A stretch of 64,000 nucleotides of DNA from Incurvaria masculella (lineage: Eukaryota; Arthropoda; Insecta; Lepidoptera; Incurvariidae): positions 20,268,077-20,332,076 of the forward strand of contig OX335646.2 in NCBI GenBank assembly GCA_946894095.1. Direction: 5' to 3'. Shown in pieces: positions 39,324-40,025 of this stretch. The notes under the pieces are model-generated. The model was given only the letters and a program-made list of their open reading frames with translations. It had not been told where the DNA came from and did not search any database. How positions within the stretch are numbered: position 1 is the stretch's first letter; each line of letters begins with the position of its first letter. The position numbers and the translations under genes are program-made.

Positions 39324-39341
39324 ACCGCCCTGCCCACGTAG
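1..39341 (+). CDS. CUB-domain, probably GPI-anchored surface protein (3' five exons of a larger gene)
   Basis: Five exons on the + strand (2-142, 14303-14462, 19394-19518, 32536-32729, 39146-39341) join in frame with GT/AG borders and give about 272 residues plus a stop; the 5' part lies left of the window. The joined product shows the end of one CUB domain (RGFDYAAAYSFND), then a second CUB with its four expected cysteines (VCGQ, QQCTW, KPCWAW, TFCP), a Pro/Ala/Ser linker and a hydrophobic Leu/Ala tail ending at the stop. CUB domains are extracellular protein- or ligand-binding modules, so the product should act outside the cell. The tail resembles a GPI-anchor addition signal; a C-terminal membrane helix is the alternative. 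Introns are about 14.2, 4.9, 13.0 and 6.4 kb. I do not recognise the ortholog and give no symbol. The CUB assignment rests on pattern recognition, but the phase agreement of all five exons is strong support. Confidence 0.85.
2..142 (+). CDS. Exon 1 in window: Cys-rich part of first CUB domain
   Basis: Open from the left edge in one frame for 47 codons and ending in CAG before the donor GTGAGA at 143. The peptide begins VGSDTCHTECGDRGCMCNTS and ends MLSCLCGDFQ. It has seven cysteines, and the final CLCG matches the Cys-Gly usually found before the last strands of a CUB domain. The exon ends in phase 0, which fits the phase-0 start of the exon at 14303. Its true 5' border is outside the window, so position 1 is not an exon start. 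The cluster of extra cysteines before CLCG is more than a minimal CUB needs. Confidence 0.8.
143..1239. other. Intron 1, opening part; no feature recognised
   Basis: AT-rich intronic sequence after the donor at 143. I see no coding potential, RNA gene or clear repeat in it. Confidence 0.6.
1240..1335 (+). repeat. Relic of SINE type B head
   Basis: The stretch around CAGTTCATGCATCACTTTA matches the post-B-box part of the fuller SINE at 17727-18154 (CCGTTCATGCATCACTTTAA). It is strongly decayed. Confidence 0.45.
1735..1890 (+). repeat. Relic of shared SINE core
   Basis: It contains diverged forms of the core motifs GATGAAAAGATGGTCGAA and TTTTCCATCCAGTTC, in the same order as in the copies at 17727 and 58825. 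The interval 1336-1734 before it holds nothing I recognise. Confidence 0.5.
2400..2848. other. CpG-containing, non-repetitive intronic block
   Basis: This block is richer in CG dinucleotides than its surroundings, has no repeat family signature, and includes an imperfect hairpin (AGTGGGCGGCG...GCCACT, near 2774-2793). Short frames here look incidental. It could be a regulatory region, but nothing in the sequence proves it. The interval 1891-2399 before it is featureless. Confidence 0.25.
2849..2965. repeat. Perfect 45-bp inverted repeat with 27-nt spacer
   Basis: The left arm, 2849-2893 (CGTGTATTCTTGGCATTC...), is exactly matched in reverse complement by 2921-2965 (...GAATGCCAAGAATACACG). 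The lack of any mismatch implies a recent origin or active gene conversion. Confidence 0.85.
3090..3530 (+). repeat. SINE type B copy
   Basis: It contains a tRNA-like B box region (GGTCTGGGTTCAAAC), then TTCGTCACG, CCATGTAAAACTGTAGG, GGTTGGTACCATCG and TTGTCCGTG, ending ATCCATGTCAGGTTGCATA. The order matches the copy at 17727-18154. The A box end is decayed. Confidence 0.7.
3531..3947. other. AT-rich spacer with a short local duplication
   Basis: Two near-identical stretches near 3845-3877 and 3904-3942 carry the motif GTTATGTTTAGATGAT after a poly-A run. No gene is seen. Confidence 0.4.
3948..4180 (+). mobile_element. 3' relic of an RTE-like LINE (C-terminus of ORF2)
   Basis: The frame at 3972-4169 reads KQIYRAEVSGFVVPGYKRA, matching my memory of the lepidopteran non-LTR tail pattern (K-Q-I-Y-R-A-x-V-x-G ... 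G-R-P-R). A related relic lies on the other strand at about 38800-39075. It is 5'-truncated and non-functional. Confidence 0.5.
4403..4665 (+). repeat. Dispersed family C copy 1, with (CCGT)n
   Basis: It starts GTTCCGTACCCAAAGGG, then GGAACCCTATTACTAAGCC, a (CCGT)n microsatellite, CTGTATCTCATGAACCGTAA, and ends TTGGCCGGTTTTTT. The same order recurs at 49411, 52518, 55275 and 56196. There is no coding capacity. Confidence 0.8.
4666..5104. other. AT-rich intronic spacer
   Basis: Long AT-rich runs are present; no gene, RNA or repeat family is recognised. Confidence 0.5.
5105..5590. mobile_element. Inverted-repeat element enclosing MITE D copy 1
   Basis: The outer arms GTGTTCAGCTTACTTAATT (from about 5128) and AATTAAGTAAGCTGAATAC (to about 5566) are inverted copies, extended by weaker similarity outwards. 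Inside lies MITE D (5193-5518), suggesting one element inserted into another. Confidence 0.55.
5193..5518 (+). mobile_element. MITE D copy 1
   Basis: It shares with 50128-50464 and 51023-51370 the motifs AAATTGGCGTTTACG, ACCGATCGACT, CATTTGCGAGT, TTTCATACAAATCGA and TTGAAGAAGTAAAACCAC in order. The ends begin AGTC and finish GACT. It is the most diverged of the three copies. Confidence 0.7.
5860..6235. other. GC-rich non-repetitive block
   Basis: C-rich tracts (CACCCCCACCCCCCC) and CpG-rich sequence sit within an AT-rich intron. No repeat or coding signature is seen. A regulatory role is possible but unproven. The interval 5591-5859 holds nothing recognisable. Confidence 0.25.
6241..6290. 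repeat. Perfect hairpin, 23-bp arms and 4-nt loop
   Basis: Arm 6241-6263 (AGTCATAGCATTAATTTGAG...) is exactly complemented by 6268-6290, with loop CCAA. It lacks the A box, B box or precursor flanks of a known RNA. Confidence 0.85.
6655..6808 (+). mobile_element. 3' tail of a LINE-like repeat
   Basis: The stretch TAAAATCGGATGAATAGTTT ... ACATGCAAACATACAAACAT ... GGCTTCGCTGTAGTCGGG followed by poly-A is a tail I recognise from lepidopteran retroposons. No protein frame remains. Confidence 0.45.
6833..6945 (+). mobile_element. Truncated MITE of the GGCCTATTCCTGG family
   Basis: The left end GGCCTATTCTTGGAATTTC, then GTCAGGAATCAGGAATAT, and the internal GCTATTACAGCGGTTGTCGA match the elements at 32758 and 32918. 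The right terminus is missing. From 6946 to 7526 I recognise nothing. Confidence 0.6.
7535..7852. mobile_element. hAT-type MITE with 8-bp target duplication
   Basis: TIRs CAGTCTTTCTCAAA (left) and TTTGAGAACCTCTG (right) fit the hAT pattern. An exact 8-bp duplication ATCTAGAG flanks it (7527-7534 and 7853-7860). The 318-bp interior is G-rich near the left end and has no transposase, so it is non-autonomous. Confidence 0.9.
7861..9204. other. Intron 1 middle part, no gene recognised
   Basis: Mixed AT-rich sequence with a poly-G run at about 8453-8467 followed by another G-rich tract. Short open frames across it are not protein-like. Confidence 0.5.
9205..9595 (-). repeat. Rearranged SINE type A copy
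   Basis: Most of it reads as the reverse complement of the SINE at 58825-59192 (CCTTCCTTATATTGCTCGG, CCAGAACCCGACCGCGCC). The first ~100 bp include a + oriented core fragment (CAATGGTCGAAGCAGCAATG), so it is a compound of two pieces. Confidence 0.6.
9837..10300 (+). repeat. SINE type A copy carrying an A-tailed insertion
   Basis: The tRNA-like head CCTCGGTAGCTCCGTGGCGC is followed by CACGTAAAACTGTAGG and CGGTACCATCG; the core resumes with TCCGTGTTTTCCATCC at about 10160. Between CAATGACA and TCCGTG lie about 110 extra bp (10048-10158) ending in poly-A, absent from other copies. Confidence 0.7.
10375..10490 (-). repeat. Dispersed family C copy 2 (short)
   Basis: The start AAAACCGGACAGTGCGAG and GTCGGACTCGCACACGAAGG is the reverse complement of the family C 3' end; it closes with ACGGAACCCTAAAAAC. 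The centre is deleted. Confidence 0.65.
10491..10999. other. Intron 1 sequence, no feature recognised
   Basis: AT-rich; no gene, RNA or repeat identified. Confidence 0.5.
11000..11205 (-). repeat. Decayed SINE copy
   Basis: ATGCAACCTGGCATGGAT, CTACAGTTTTACATGG and CATGGAACAGCTCGCATTCG correspond in reverse to the SINE tail, core and post-head motifs. It is heavily mutated. Confidence 0.5.
11206..11880. other. AT-rich intronic spacer
   Basis: No gene, RNA or repeat family is recognised. Confidence 0.5.
11881..13145. other. GC-rich anomalous block, identity unknown
   Basis: Composition changes sharply here. The stretch 12150-12600 is very CpG-rich and stays open in several frames on both strands, the longest being 153 codons at 12158-12619 on +. 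The predicted peptides are Ala/Gly/Arg/Ser-rich low-complexity sequences without a domain. Flanking parts (11950-12080 and 12690-13000) have their own mixed composition, and a hairpin (12-bp arms, 4-nt loop) sits at 13117-13144. It may be a decayed transposon with a GC-rich region or an intronic CpG island; I cannot decide. The multi-frame openness is what high GC alone would give. Confidence 0.3.
13301..13693 (+). pseudogene. Degenerate exon copy 1, split by a MITE
   Basis: A T/G-rich tract ending GTGCGTGCAG at 13328 matches the acceptor region of the real exon. A MITE (about 13329-13534) follows directly, and then a diverged copy of the exon resumes at about 13538 (GCATGGCTACC...). The middle has small insertions and deletions, but the stretch TTCGACTACGCGGCCGCC to CAACGCATCTTCACAACG is well kept. 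There is no donor GT after CACAC; the sequence goes straight into CATGCATTAC and the next unit. It is the most diverged of the five copies. Confidence 0.75.
13329..13534. mobile_element. MITE, GGTCTATTCCTG-type TIR family
   Basis: Terminal inverted repeats of about 33 bp with few mismatches: left starts CAGGTCTATTCCTG, right ends GGAATAGACCTG. The interior contains the AATCAGGAATCAGGAATC motif shared with the elements at 6837, 32758 and 32918. It is inserted at the acceptor of degenerate exon copy 1. The target duplication is not clear. Confidence 0.7.
13728..13885 (+). pseudogene. Degenerate exon copy 2
   Basis: The acceptor CAG at 13725-13727 is intact and the exon sequence is close to the functional copy. 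In the phase-0 frame the nineteenth codon is TAG (13782-13784) instead of TCG. The 3' end runs CACAC-CATGCATTAC with no donor. The next copy begins 192 bp after this one, so the frame is retained between units. Confidence 0.8.
13920..14077 (+). pseudogene. Degenerate exon copy 3
   Basis: The acceptor dinucleotide is lost (CAG to CGG at 13917-13919). In the exon frame codon 25 is TAG (13992-13994) where the other copies have TAC. There is no donor at the 3' end. The start lies 192 bp after copy 2 and 192 bp before copy 4. Confidence 0.8.
14112..14268 (+). pseudogene. Degenerate exon copy 4
   Basis: The acceptor is intact (CAG at 14109-14111) and the frame is open throughout, so this is the best preserved of the non-functional copies (RGFDYASAYSFND, VCGLRIF). 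It lacks a donor after CGCACAGC. The distance to the functional copy is 191 bp, so reading through would shift the frame, and splicing from the donor at 14463 would then give the wrong phase for the exon at 19394. Confidence 0.8.
14303..14462 (+). CDS. Exon 2: C-terminal strands of first CUB domain (functional last copy of a tandem exon array)
   Basis: Acceptor TGTGTGCAG at 14294-14302 and donor GTATAT at 14463. The exon is 160 nt, starting in phase 0 and ending after the first base of a Gly codon completed at 19394. The peptide includes VRVQYSVAHYTYASRGF and YSFNDDAVCGQRIF, the typical last strands of a CUB domain followed by the first cysteine of the next one. It is the fifth of five tandem copies and the only one with an intact acceptor, an open frame of correct phase and a donor site. 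The four upstream copies are described separately. Confidence 0.85.
14738..15943. mobile_element. Non-autonomous DNA transposon with ~190-bp terminal inverted repeats
   Basis: The left end AAAGGAGAATG, then CATGTACA, TTATTCCTCGTATCAT, CTATAATGGGGATAAGTCAG and ATGAACTTTGAGG recur in reverse complement from about 15777 to 15943, ending CATTCTCCTTT. Similarity extends about 190 bp inward with scattered mismatches. No transposase frame is present. A second element (15020-15174) is nested in it. Confidence 0.75.
15020..15174. mobile_element. Palindromic MITE nested in the larger transposon
   Basis: Arms GGCTGAGATAAATAGTCGTA (left) and TACGACTATTTATCTCAGCC (right), with continuing similarity (CTAAGACTAAC / GTTAGTCTTAG, AGTGACATCACTTTGA / TCAAAGTGACGTCAC), cover almost the whole 155 bp. 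ACA on both sides is a possible 3-bp target duplication. Confidence 0.8.
15944..16605. other. Intron 2 sequence, no feature recognised
   Basis: AT-rich. Short minus-strand frames near 15914-16265 show no protein character. Confidence 0.5.
16606..16815 (+). repeat. Truncated SINE copy (core and tail)
   Basis: It contains CTAGATGGTAGG, CGGGTTAGTACCATCGCATT, TTTTCCATCC and ATGTAGCCGTGC in the SINE order. The head is missing. Confidence 0.65.
16850..17010 (-). mobile_element. LINE 3'-end fragment (tail family L)
   Basis: It shares ACAATTTACAAAAGAAAG, GTGGGGCGCAAAGGCGG and CTTATCACT...GATTTCTTCCAG with fragments at 36733-36870 and 62497-62602. Read on the minus strand it is the 3' untranslated end of a common lepidopteran LINE. 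Confidence 0.55.
17011..17726. other. AT-rich intron 2 spacer
   Basis: No gene, RNA or repeat family is recognised. Confidence 0.5.
17727..18154 (+). repeat. tRNA-derived SINE type B, near full length
   Basis: The head has an A-box-like TAGACTAGTGG and a B box GGTTCAAATCC about 40 nt downstream, the spacing of a pol III internal promoter. The body follows: CATTTCGTCACGAATGCG, CCATGTAAAACTGTAAG, CGGGTTGGTAACATCGCATT, GATGGTCGAAGCGGCAAT, and a tail ATCCATGTCAGGTTGCATAA. It is the best preserved B copy here. The core downstream of the head is shared with type A SINEs. Confidence 0.8.
18486..19010. promoter_or_regulatory. CpG-rich block with TATA box (candidate promoter)
   Basis: A CpG-rich stretch inside AT-rich intron 2. 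TATAAAA at 18886-18892 is followed about 25-30 bp later by GAGTCTCACAGCACC, which could hold a start site. It lies 0.4-0.9 kb upstream of exon 3, so it could drive a shorter transcript of the CUB gene, or it could be a piece of a retroelement promoter. No downstream ATG in good context is obvious. Confidence 0.3.
19394..19518 (+). CDS. Exon 3: N-terminal strands of second CUB domain
   Basis: The exon follows a T-rich tract ending in CCGTAG and ends ACAG before donor GTGAAA at 19519. Its length is 125 nt (two bases to complete a Gly codon, then 41 codons). It encodes EISTKNLSVTGSLNEFFYQQ and then CTWVLDSKVERQLFIEIST, which matches the start of a CUB domain (G-S-L-N ... C-x-W ... hydrophobic strand). 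The phases agree on both sides with the exons at 14303 and 32536. A CpG-rich block with a TATA-like box lies 0.5-0.9 kb upstream (18486-19010). Confidence 0.83.
19635..19817 (-). other. Protein-like 60-codon minus-strand frame, unrecognised
   Basis: The frame reads MDHLIIFGLKYWHGENIIPT and continues YEEFKIVNDDEMIESEMYFI. Its balanced, acidic composition is unlike the chance frames around it. A GTAAGAT in the frame could act as a donor, but no acceptor is evident upstream. It could be a transposon or pseudogene relic in intron 3. I do not recognise a family. Confidence 0.2.
20214..20354. mobile_element. MITE E copy 1 (PIF/Harbinger-like ends, tentative)
   Basis: The ends TTA-GGGCCGAGTGCACGAA and AATCGGGTC-TAA, with internal AGTGACGTGTTTAAACATTC and CTTAGCCGTCTCTTC, match 38183, 45886 and 53176. 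A TTA/TAA flank fits a 3-bp duplication. Confidence 0.6.
20400..20830 (+). mobile_element. 3' relic of a jockey-like LINE
   Basis: The frame at 20580-20828 reads LVCLRVPSKNTRCSDLFHLG, then RTRTNAGLRDPLHRM, then DLDIFFDFQRNFKHKI. This is the C-terminal pattern of jockey/CR1 reverse transcriptase proteins (LF ... RTN ... P ... DIF ... FK). It is 5'-truncated and abuts the 3' end of the larger minus-strand LINE at about 20870. Confidence 0.65.
21159..24077 (-). CDS. LINE ORF2: AP-like endonuclease plus reverse transcriptase
   Basis: The frame is 972 residues with no internal stop. N-terminal endonuclease (about 30-240): HQNVQG, ITESW (Glu63), ICGDFN (Asp170, Asn172) and the SDH motif (Asp233, His234) are all present. 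Reverse transcriptase (about 500-760): YRPISILP, FCDLSKAFDCVNHE (Asp602), MGVPQGSILGP and MFADD (Asp692, Asp693), followed by the ELTFLGV thumb region. These are the residues for nicking target DNA and priming cDNA synthesis at the nick. Family features point to the CR1/jockey side of non-LTR elements. The start ATG overlaps the ORF1 stop by four bases (ATGA), suggesting coupled re-initiation. All visible catalytic residues are kept, so the protein could be active, though this copy lacks an intact ORF1. Confidence 0.9.
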   Translation of the reverse strand: MNSVPSDHNLPVVNSRTKICINKKKSLNKLIICHQNVQGFRGKNLLLELALKENNVDIYCITESWIDCNELSTQYIQDYTIVSSFHRRNFIRGGTLILVKNGLKAKNRKDIVNMSEEKSFEISCVELDSICIVSVYRSPCGNVPLFIKKLEDCLNKLTSNNNKSLVICGDFNIKFPIYNGGQHDLSDLMDSFLLRKTIFEYTRVTESCSSCIDNIFTDCKTLECKVFSGISSDHYGQLISMNYITSRNVNTQKLKRITNAVRINALNVDLQLEFQGTTAYNFKDFFNICIRYVDKHLPYKSINHTKKKTFADWAILSIVISREKMFLLYDLIKINNHPDLRAYVSHYSRIFKQVTIKAKQFHLRNKIINSDDKIKMTWHIIKEETGKTNNCNTNLELKVGSEIISNNTTVANHMNTFFATIAHVTTQKLKSSKDVSYNFLKAFIPRNSKTAKFTPATYLEVKGVIKDLKSKRSQDLWSMSTVLLKMLSSLIGPLTNIINDSLESGTFPDPLKVARVIPLYKKGCHNNAENYRPISILPVFSKVFEKILEKRLVQFFVDNNFFYSKQFGFRKNMSTGDAIASMIKSILTSLDSSQHTYGIFCDLSKAFDCVNHEILLLKLEHYGVRNKELQIFESYLENRAQICCVNGSVSQVERITMGVPQGSILGPLLFLIYVNDISSCITDDIEMVMFADDISLVLANKDIDKIRESLLFVIEALKSWFECNNLLLNVNKSNIIHFALGTQKRVDEILNTAENLSLNVASELTFLGVVLDSSFTWKPLIDLLAGKLSSACYAIKKIKELCGTLAAKTVYHAYFESIMSYGIMFWGNAADAGRIFVLQKRALRYILNMKSKETCRRAFGEMGIMTFPSAYVYQNICYARKYVSEFSFHSDNHNYNMRGKSNIQLPRHRLSKISKSFITNSIILYNKLPLEIRKLDANSFKRRIKLMAIEKSYYSVKDALEDKNMFILESDH
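24074..24235 (-). pseudogene. LINE ORF1, 3' portion beyond the LTR insertion
   Basis: This stretch is 54 codons including TGA, in the same frame as the ORF1 part at 30318 and above once one copy of the ATGT duplication is discounted. It ends in ATGA shared with the ORF2 start. The exact frame match on both sides shows that ORF1 was continuous here before insertion. Confidence 0.8.
24236..25260 (+). repeat. 5' LTR
   Basis: Begins TGTAGGATGTTATATT and ends ACGAACCCTACA. It contains AATAAA signals near 24930-24948 (AATAATAAACTTCAATAAA). Followed by TCTGGCGCTC. Confidence 0.9.
25884..26138 (+). pseudogene. Integrase C-terminal remnant of the LTR element
   Basis: The frame contains HFKEGDIVWRRSHVQSDGAK and later GIIHVSDIIK, the pattern found at the end of Ty3/gypsy polyproteins (GD-x-V ... 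S-x-A-K ... HV-x-D). The upstream catalytic DDE core is absent. It lies only 0.6 kb from the 5' LTR, so the deletion removed nearly all of gag-pol. Confidence 0.7.
26340..26970 (+). repeat. ~180-bp tandem repeats inside the LTR element
   Basis: Two close copies (about 26466-26660 and 26661-26839), one diverged copy before and one partial copy after (26884-26970). Shared motifs: AGGTTTACATTAACTTGTC, AAATACATATTGAGTAC and CACTTCTTAGGAAAAAGGAG. Confidence 0.8.
27531..27905 (+). repeat. 50-bp tandem repeat and A-run array inside the LTR element
   Basis: Unit TCGCCGAAGTGTCGGTGTCA followed by ACTCGTCGGGAA occurs twice plus a part (27531-27640). A short (TA)n and then repeated ATTGTCAATTAGT plus poly-A units follow up to 27905. 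Nothing codes. Confidence 0.75.
27906..29292 (+). other. Non-coding 3' interior of the LTR element
   Basis: AT-rich; no frame resembling env or pol. I recognise no further feature up to the 3' LTR. Confidence 0.5.
29293..30313 (+). repeat. 3' LTR
   Basis: Near-identical to 24236-25260. Preceded by T-rich sequence and a weak purine stretch (GAAAATAGGGATA), then TGTAGG. Followed by ATGT, the target duplication. Confidence 0.9.
30314..31680 (-). pseudogene. LINE ORF1, 5' portion (coiled coil and SGNH-like domain), broken
   Basis: The start at 31680 gives MANETDLRQHMEDLRELNMR and a Leu/Glu-rich coiled coil. A frame change at an A-run near 31470 and a TAA near 31430 break it; the second frame runs from about 31412 to the LTR insertion. 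It holds a Ser/Thr/Pro-rich stretch, a basic patch (KPLKKKKGKVNKKI) and an SGNH-hydrolase-like segment (KIIILGDEHARNMG; DIVVLLVGSAETN). In esterase-type ORF1 proteins the first motif is usually GDS; here Glu replaces Ser. The reading continues on the far side of the LTR element (24235-24074) and ends at TGA overlapping the ORF2 ATG. ORF1 proteins of this type bind element RNA. Confidence 0.75.
31986..32535. other. End of intron 3, no feature recognised
   Basis: Contains short repeated phrases (TTGACAGTTTTGACAGTTGAC) but no gene or repeat family. Confidence 0.5.
32536..32729 (+). CDS. Exon 4: core of second CUB domain with Gly/Ala-rich insertion
   Basis: Acceptor CTTCACAG at 32528-32535 and donor GTACGG at 32730. 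The exon is 194 nt, beginning in phase 0 and ending two bases into an Arg codon. It encodes TKPCWAWNVTVHEW, then a run of nine glycines and a Gly/Ala stretch, then GEQLYTFCPRNEHVIYTLPW and RLNTVVIR. The cysteines in KPC and TFC are the expected third and fourth cysteines of the CUB domain. The Gly/Ala run comes from a GGC-rich repeat and sits where a surface loop is expected. Base composition is far more GC-rich than the flanking introns. Two adjacent MITEs begin about 28 bp after the donor. Confidence 0.83.
32758..32910. mobile_element. MITE of GGCCTATTCCTGG family, first of a tandem pair
   Basis: Left end GGGCCTATTCCTGGAATTCC and right end GGAATTCCAGGAATAGGCC are inverted copies; AATCAGGAATCC follows. 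About 153 bp, starting 28 bp after the exon 4 donor. Confidence 0.8.
32918..33118. mobile_element. Related MITE, second of the pair
   Basis: Left TTCTAGGAGTTCCGCGCTC...AATCTTTCAG and right CTGAAAGATTCC...GGAATTCCTATAA are inverted. The interior has GACCGCTTTTGTAGCGG. It abuts the preceding element within about 8 bp. Confidence 0.75.
33393..33530 (-). repeat. Truncated SINE copy
   Basis: TAGATGGAAAACACGGATAA and GCTTCGACCATCTTTTCGTC are the reverse complement of the SINE core. Confidence 0.55.
33531..35454. other. Intron 4 sequence, no gene recognised
   Basis: AT-rich; a CA-rich low-complexity tract lies at about 34905-34965. No coding, RNA or repeat family signal. Confidence 0.5.
35455..35502. 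repeat. Perfect hairpin, 22-bp arms and 4-nt loop
   Basis: Arm 35455-35476 (GTTGGTAGGCTGATTCGACA...) is exactly complemented by 35481-35502; loop CTGA. Confidence 0.85.
35860..36130. other. GC/CpG-rich block with (GCC)n
   Basis: A (GCC/CCG)n tract near 35940-35965 and dense CpG. Frames are open on both strands because of composition. GCCATGACG before GTGAGC (about 36052-36065) could be a small first exon with a donor, but nothing supports this further. Confidence 0.25.
36131..36732. other. AT-rich intron 4 spacer
   Basis: Short inverted and repeated AT-rich phrases only; no gene recognised. Confidence 0.45.
36733..36870 (-). mobile_element. LINE 3'-end fragment (tail family L)
   Basis: TGAATAAATAAATTCTTTAT, GCACAAAGGCGGACTTATC and GATTTCTTCCAGTCAACC match the fragments at 16850 and 62497. 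Confidence 0.55.
36888..37050. mobile_element. Degenerate end of piggyBac-like MITE J, with a 15-bp hairpin
   Basis: AATGTTTTCGCCCCAACTAC, ATGAATTCGAGGCTCAAAAT and CCGTTCTGTGTACA parallel the right half of the element at 57804-58155. CAATTTTGTATAGGT (37014-37028) and ACCTATACAAAATTG (37037-37051) form a perfect hairpin. Confidence 0.5.
37058..37496. mobile_element. MITE I with ~40-bp TIRs
   Basis: Left GAGGTTACCATGGTAAATTA and right TAATTTACTATGGTGACCCC are inverted, continuing through CGCCGGGTGAACCTGCA / TGCATATTCACCCGGCT. CAGG on both sides may be the target duplication. A half copy lies at about 48150-48270. Confidence 0.7.
37570..37920 (+). promoter_or_regulatory. CpG-rich block with TATATAA box (candidate promoter)
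   Basis: TATATAA at 37668-37674 is followed by CpG-rich sequence. An ATG at 37846 (MALERAQCGFPLNGLRYFEP) opens a 62-codon frame, which looks incidental. The context is intron 4, 1.2 kb upstream of the terminal exon. It is either a real internal promoter or chance. Confidence 0.25.
38183..38341. mobile_element. MITE E copy 2
   Basis: TTA-GGGCAGATGCTCGAAAGG, ACACGTCACTTTATATGGAC, AGTGACGTGTTTGAACATTG, GGCCGTCTCTTCGTGCAATC. Same layout as 45886-46045. Confidence 0.65.
38350..38495 (+). repeat. Truncated SINE core
   Basis: GAGATGGTCGAATCG, GTTCGTGTTTTCCACCCAG, TTCAATGCAGCCG and AAAGTCCTGGCAT are in SINE order. Confidence 0.6.
38565..38770. repeat. Dispersed repeat fragment joined to an antisense SINE head
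   Basis: ACGGCTGGACCGATTTTGAT with GTTTGGGTGGGTCC is a common lepidopteran repeat phrase. From about 38660, ACCCATCCAGAACCCAACCG...CGCGCCACTGGGCTAGCGAGG is the reverse complement of a type A SINE head. A 188-codon frame spanning these pieces (38500-39066) is composite and not a gene. Confidence 0.55.
38800..39075 (-). mobile_element. 3' relic of an RTE-like LINE, antisense
   Basis: On the minus strand the first ~110 bp below 39066 read as VLRWFGYLERMDDEK, the pattern before the C-terminus of lepidopteran RTE-like LINE proteins, followed by the CCCGGGCGGCG region. Decayed by stops. It ends about 70 bp before exon 5. Confidence 0.5.
39146..39341 (+). CDS. Exon 5 (terminal): last CUB strands, linker and hydrophobic GPI-type tail
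   Basis: The exon follows TTGTTGCGGCAG and begins with the third base of the Arg codon split at 32729. It encodes SVALSRQQPLYVIRWRSQVV, then a linker rich in Pro, Ala, Arg and Ser (RLGPPTPAPAASRAPSP), then about 20 residues of almost pure Leu/Ala, and ends at TAG (39339-39341). Small residues before a short hydrophobic tail that reaches the stop fit a GPI-anchor addition signal, with the attachment site likely in the PAAS or APSP stretch. The tail is encoded by near-repeats of GCCCTCGCC, so its length may vary between alleles. A LINE relic lies only about 70 bp upstream. Confidence 0.83.
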
Positions 39342-39515
39342 CACCGCCGCACCGCCCCGCGACTCTACCAGTCGAGTCGTTAGGCAAGTGAATTAGTTGA
39401 AGGCGCACGTGAACACTGGTAGCATCCAATAATGACCTAGTGACAGGGACTATAGTAAGTTGTTACCTATTCGACAATTATTAAAGTAAGCACACTCAGA
39501 TCAATGGCAACATGT
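39342..39515 (+). other. Probable 3' UTR
   Basis: This short non-coding stretch lies between the TAG stop and the edge of a 5'-truncated LINE fragment. An ATTAAA at 39480-39485 is a possible weak polyadenylation signal. A stronger AATAAA near 39970 lies within the LINE-derived sequence and could also be used. The transcript end is not resolved. Confidence 0.4.
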
Positions 39516-40025
39516 AAGGTCAATATGTGGAGCAGATAAATTAGATTCTTGCAAACCATTGTTTAAAGAATTAAATATATTGTCTTTACCTGCACTTTAT
39601 GTTTATGATGTTTGTTTGTTCGTTAAAAGGTATCTAACATATTTTGAAAATATAATTTCAACCCACAAATATAATACAAGAAGTATGTCTTACAAAAAGT
39701 TATGTTTCACGCGCCCTCGGATTGCACTTTATCGCAAAAGCGTATTTCTTTGGCTCAAAAATTTATATAATTGTATACCTAACAAATTTAGGGACCTAAA
39801 CTATGATTTGTTTAAATGTAAATTGTACGATTGTTTAGTGAAACAAAGCATTTACTCATTAGAAAAATCTATGCACACTAGCAAGTTTTAAGTTTTAAAA
39901 TTTTGTATTATCTGTCCCTATTTTAATAATGTGTTTAATTTTGTATTTTGGCAACTTGTGGAGATACTGAATAAAATATGTAAAGACTTGTTAACCCATA
40001 AGTACACAAATAAATGTCATTTAAT
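39516..40025 (+). mobile_element. 5'-truncated LINE, C-terminus of ORF2 and 3' UTR
   Basis: The frame from about 39525 reads CKPLFKELNILSLPALYVYD, then HKYNTRSMSYKKLCF and LYNCIPNKFRDLN, ending at 39891. This is the typical reverse transcriptase C-terminus of CR1/jockey-like elements (LP-x-LY ... YNTR ... N-x-x-P). AATAAA lies near 39970 and an AT-rich end near 40020. It lies just downstream of the CUB gene stop. Confidence 0.75.
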
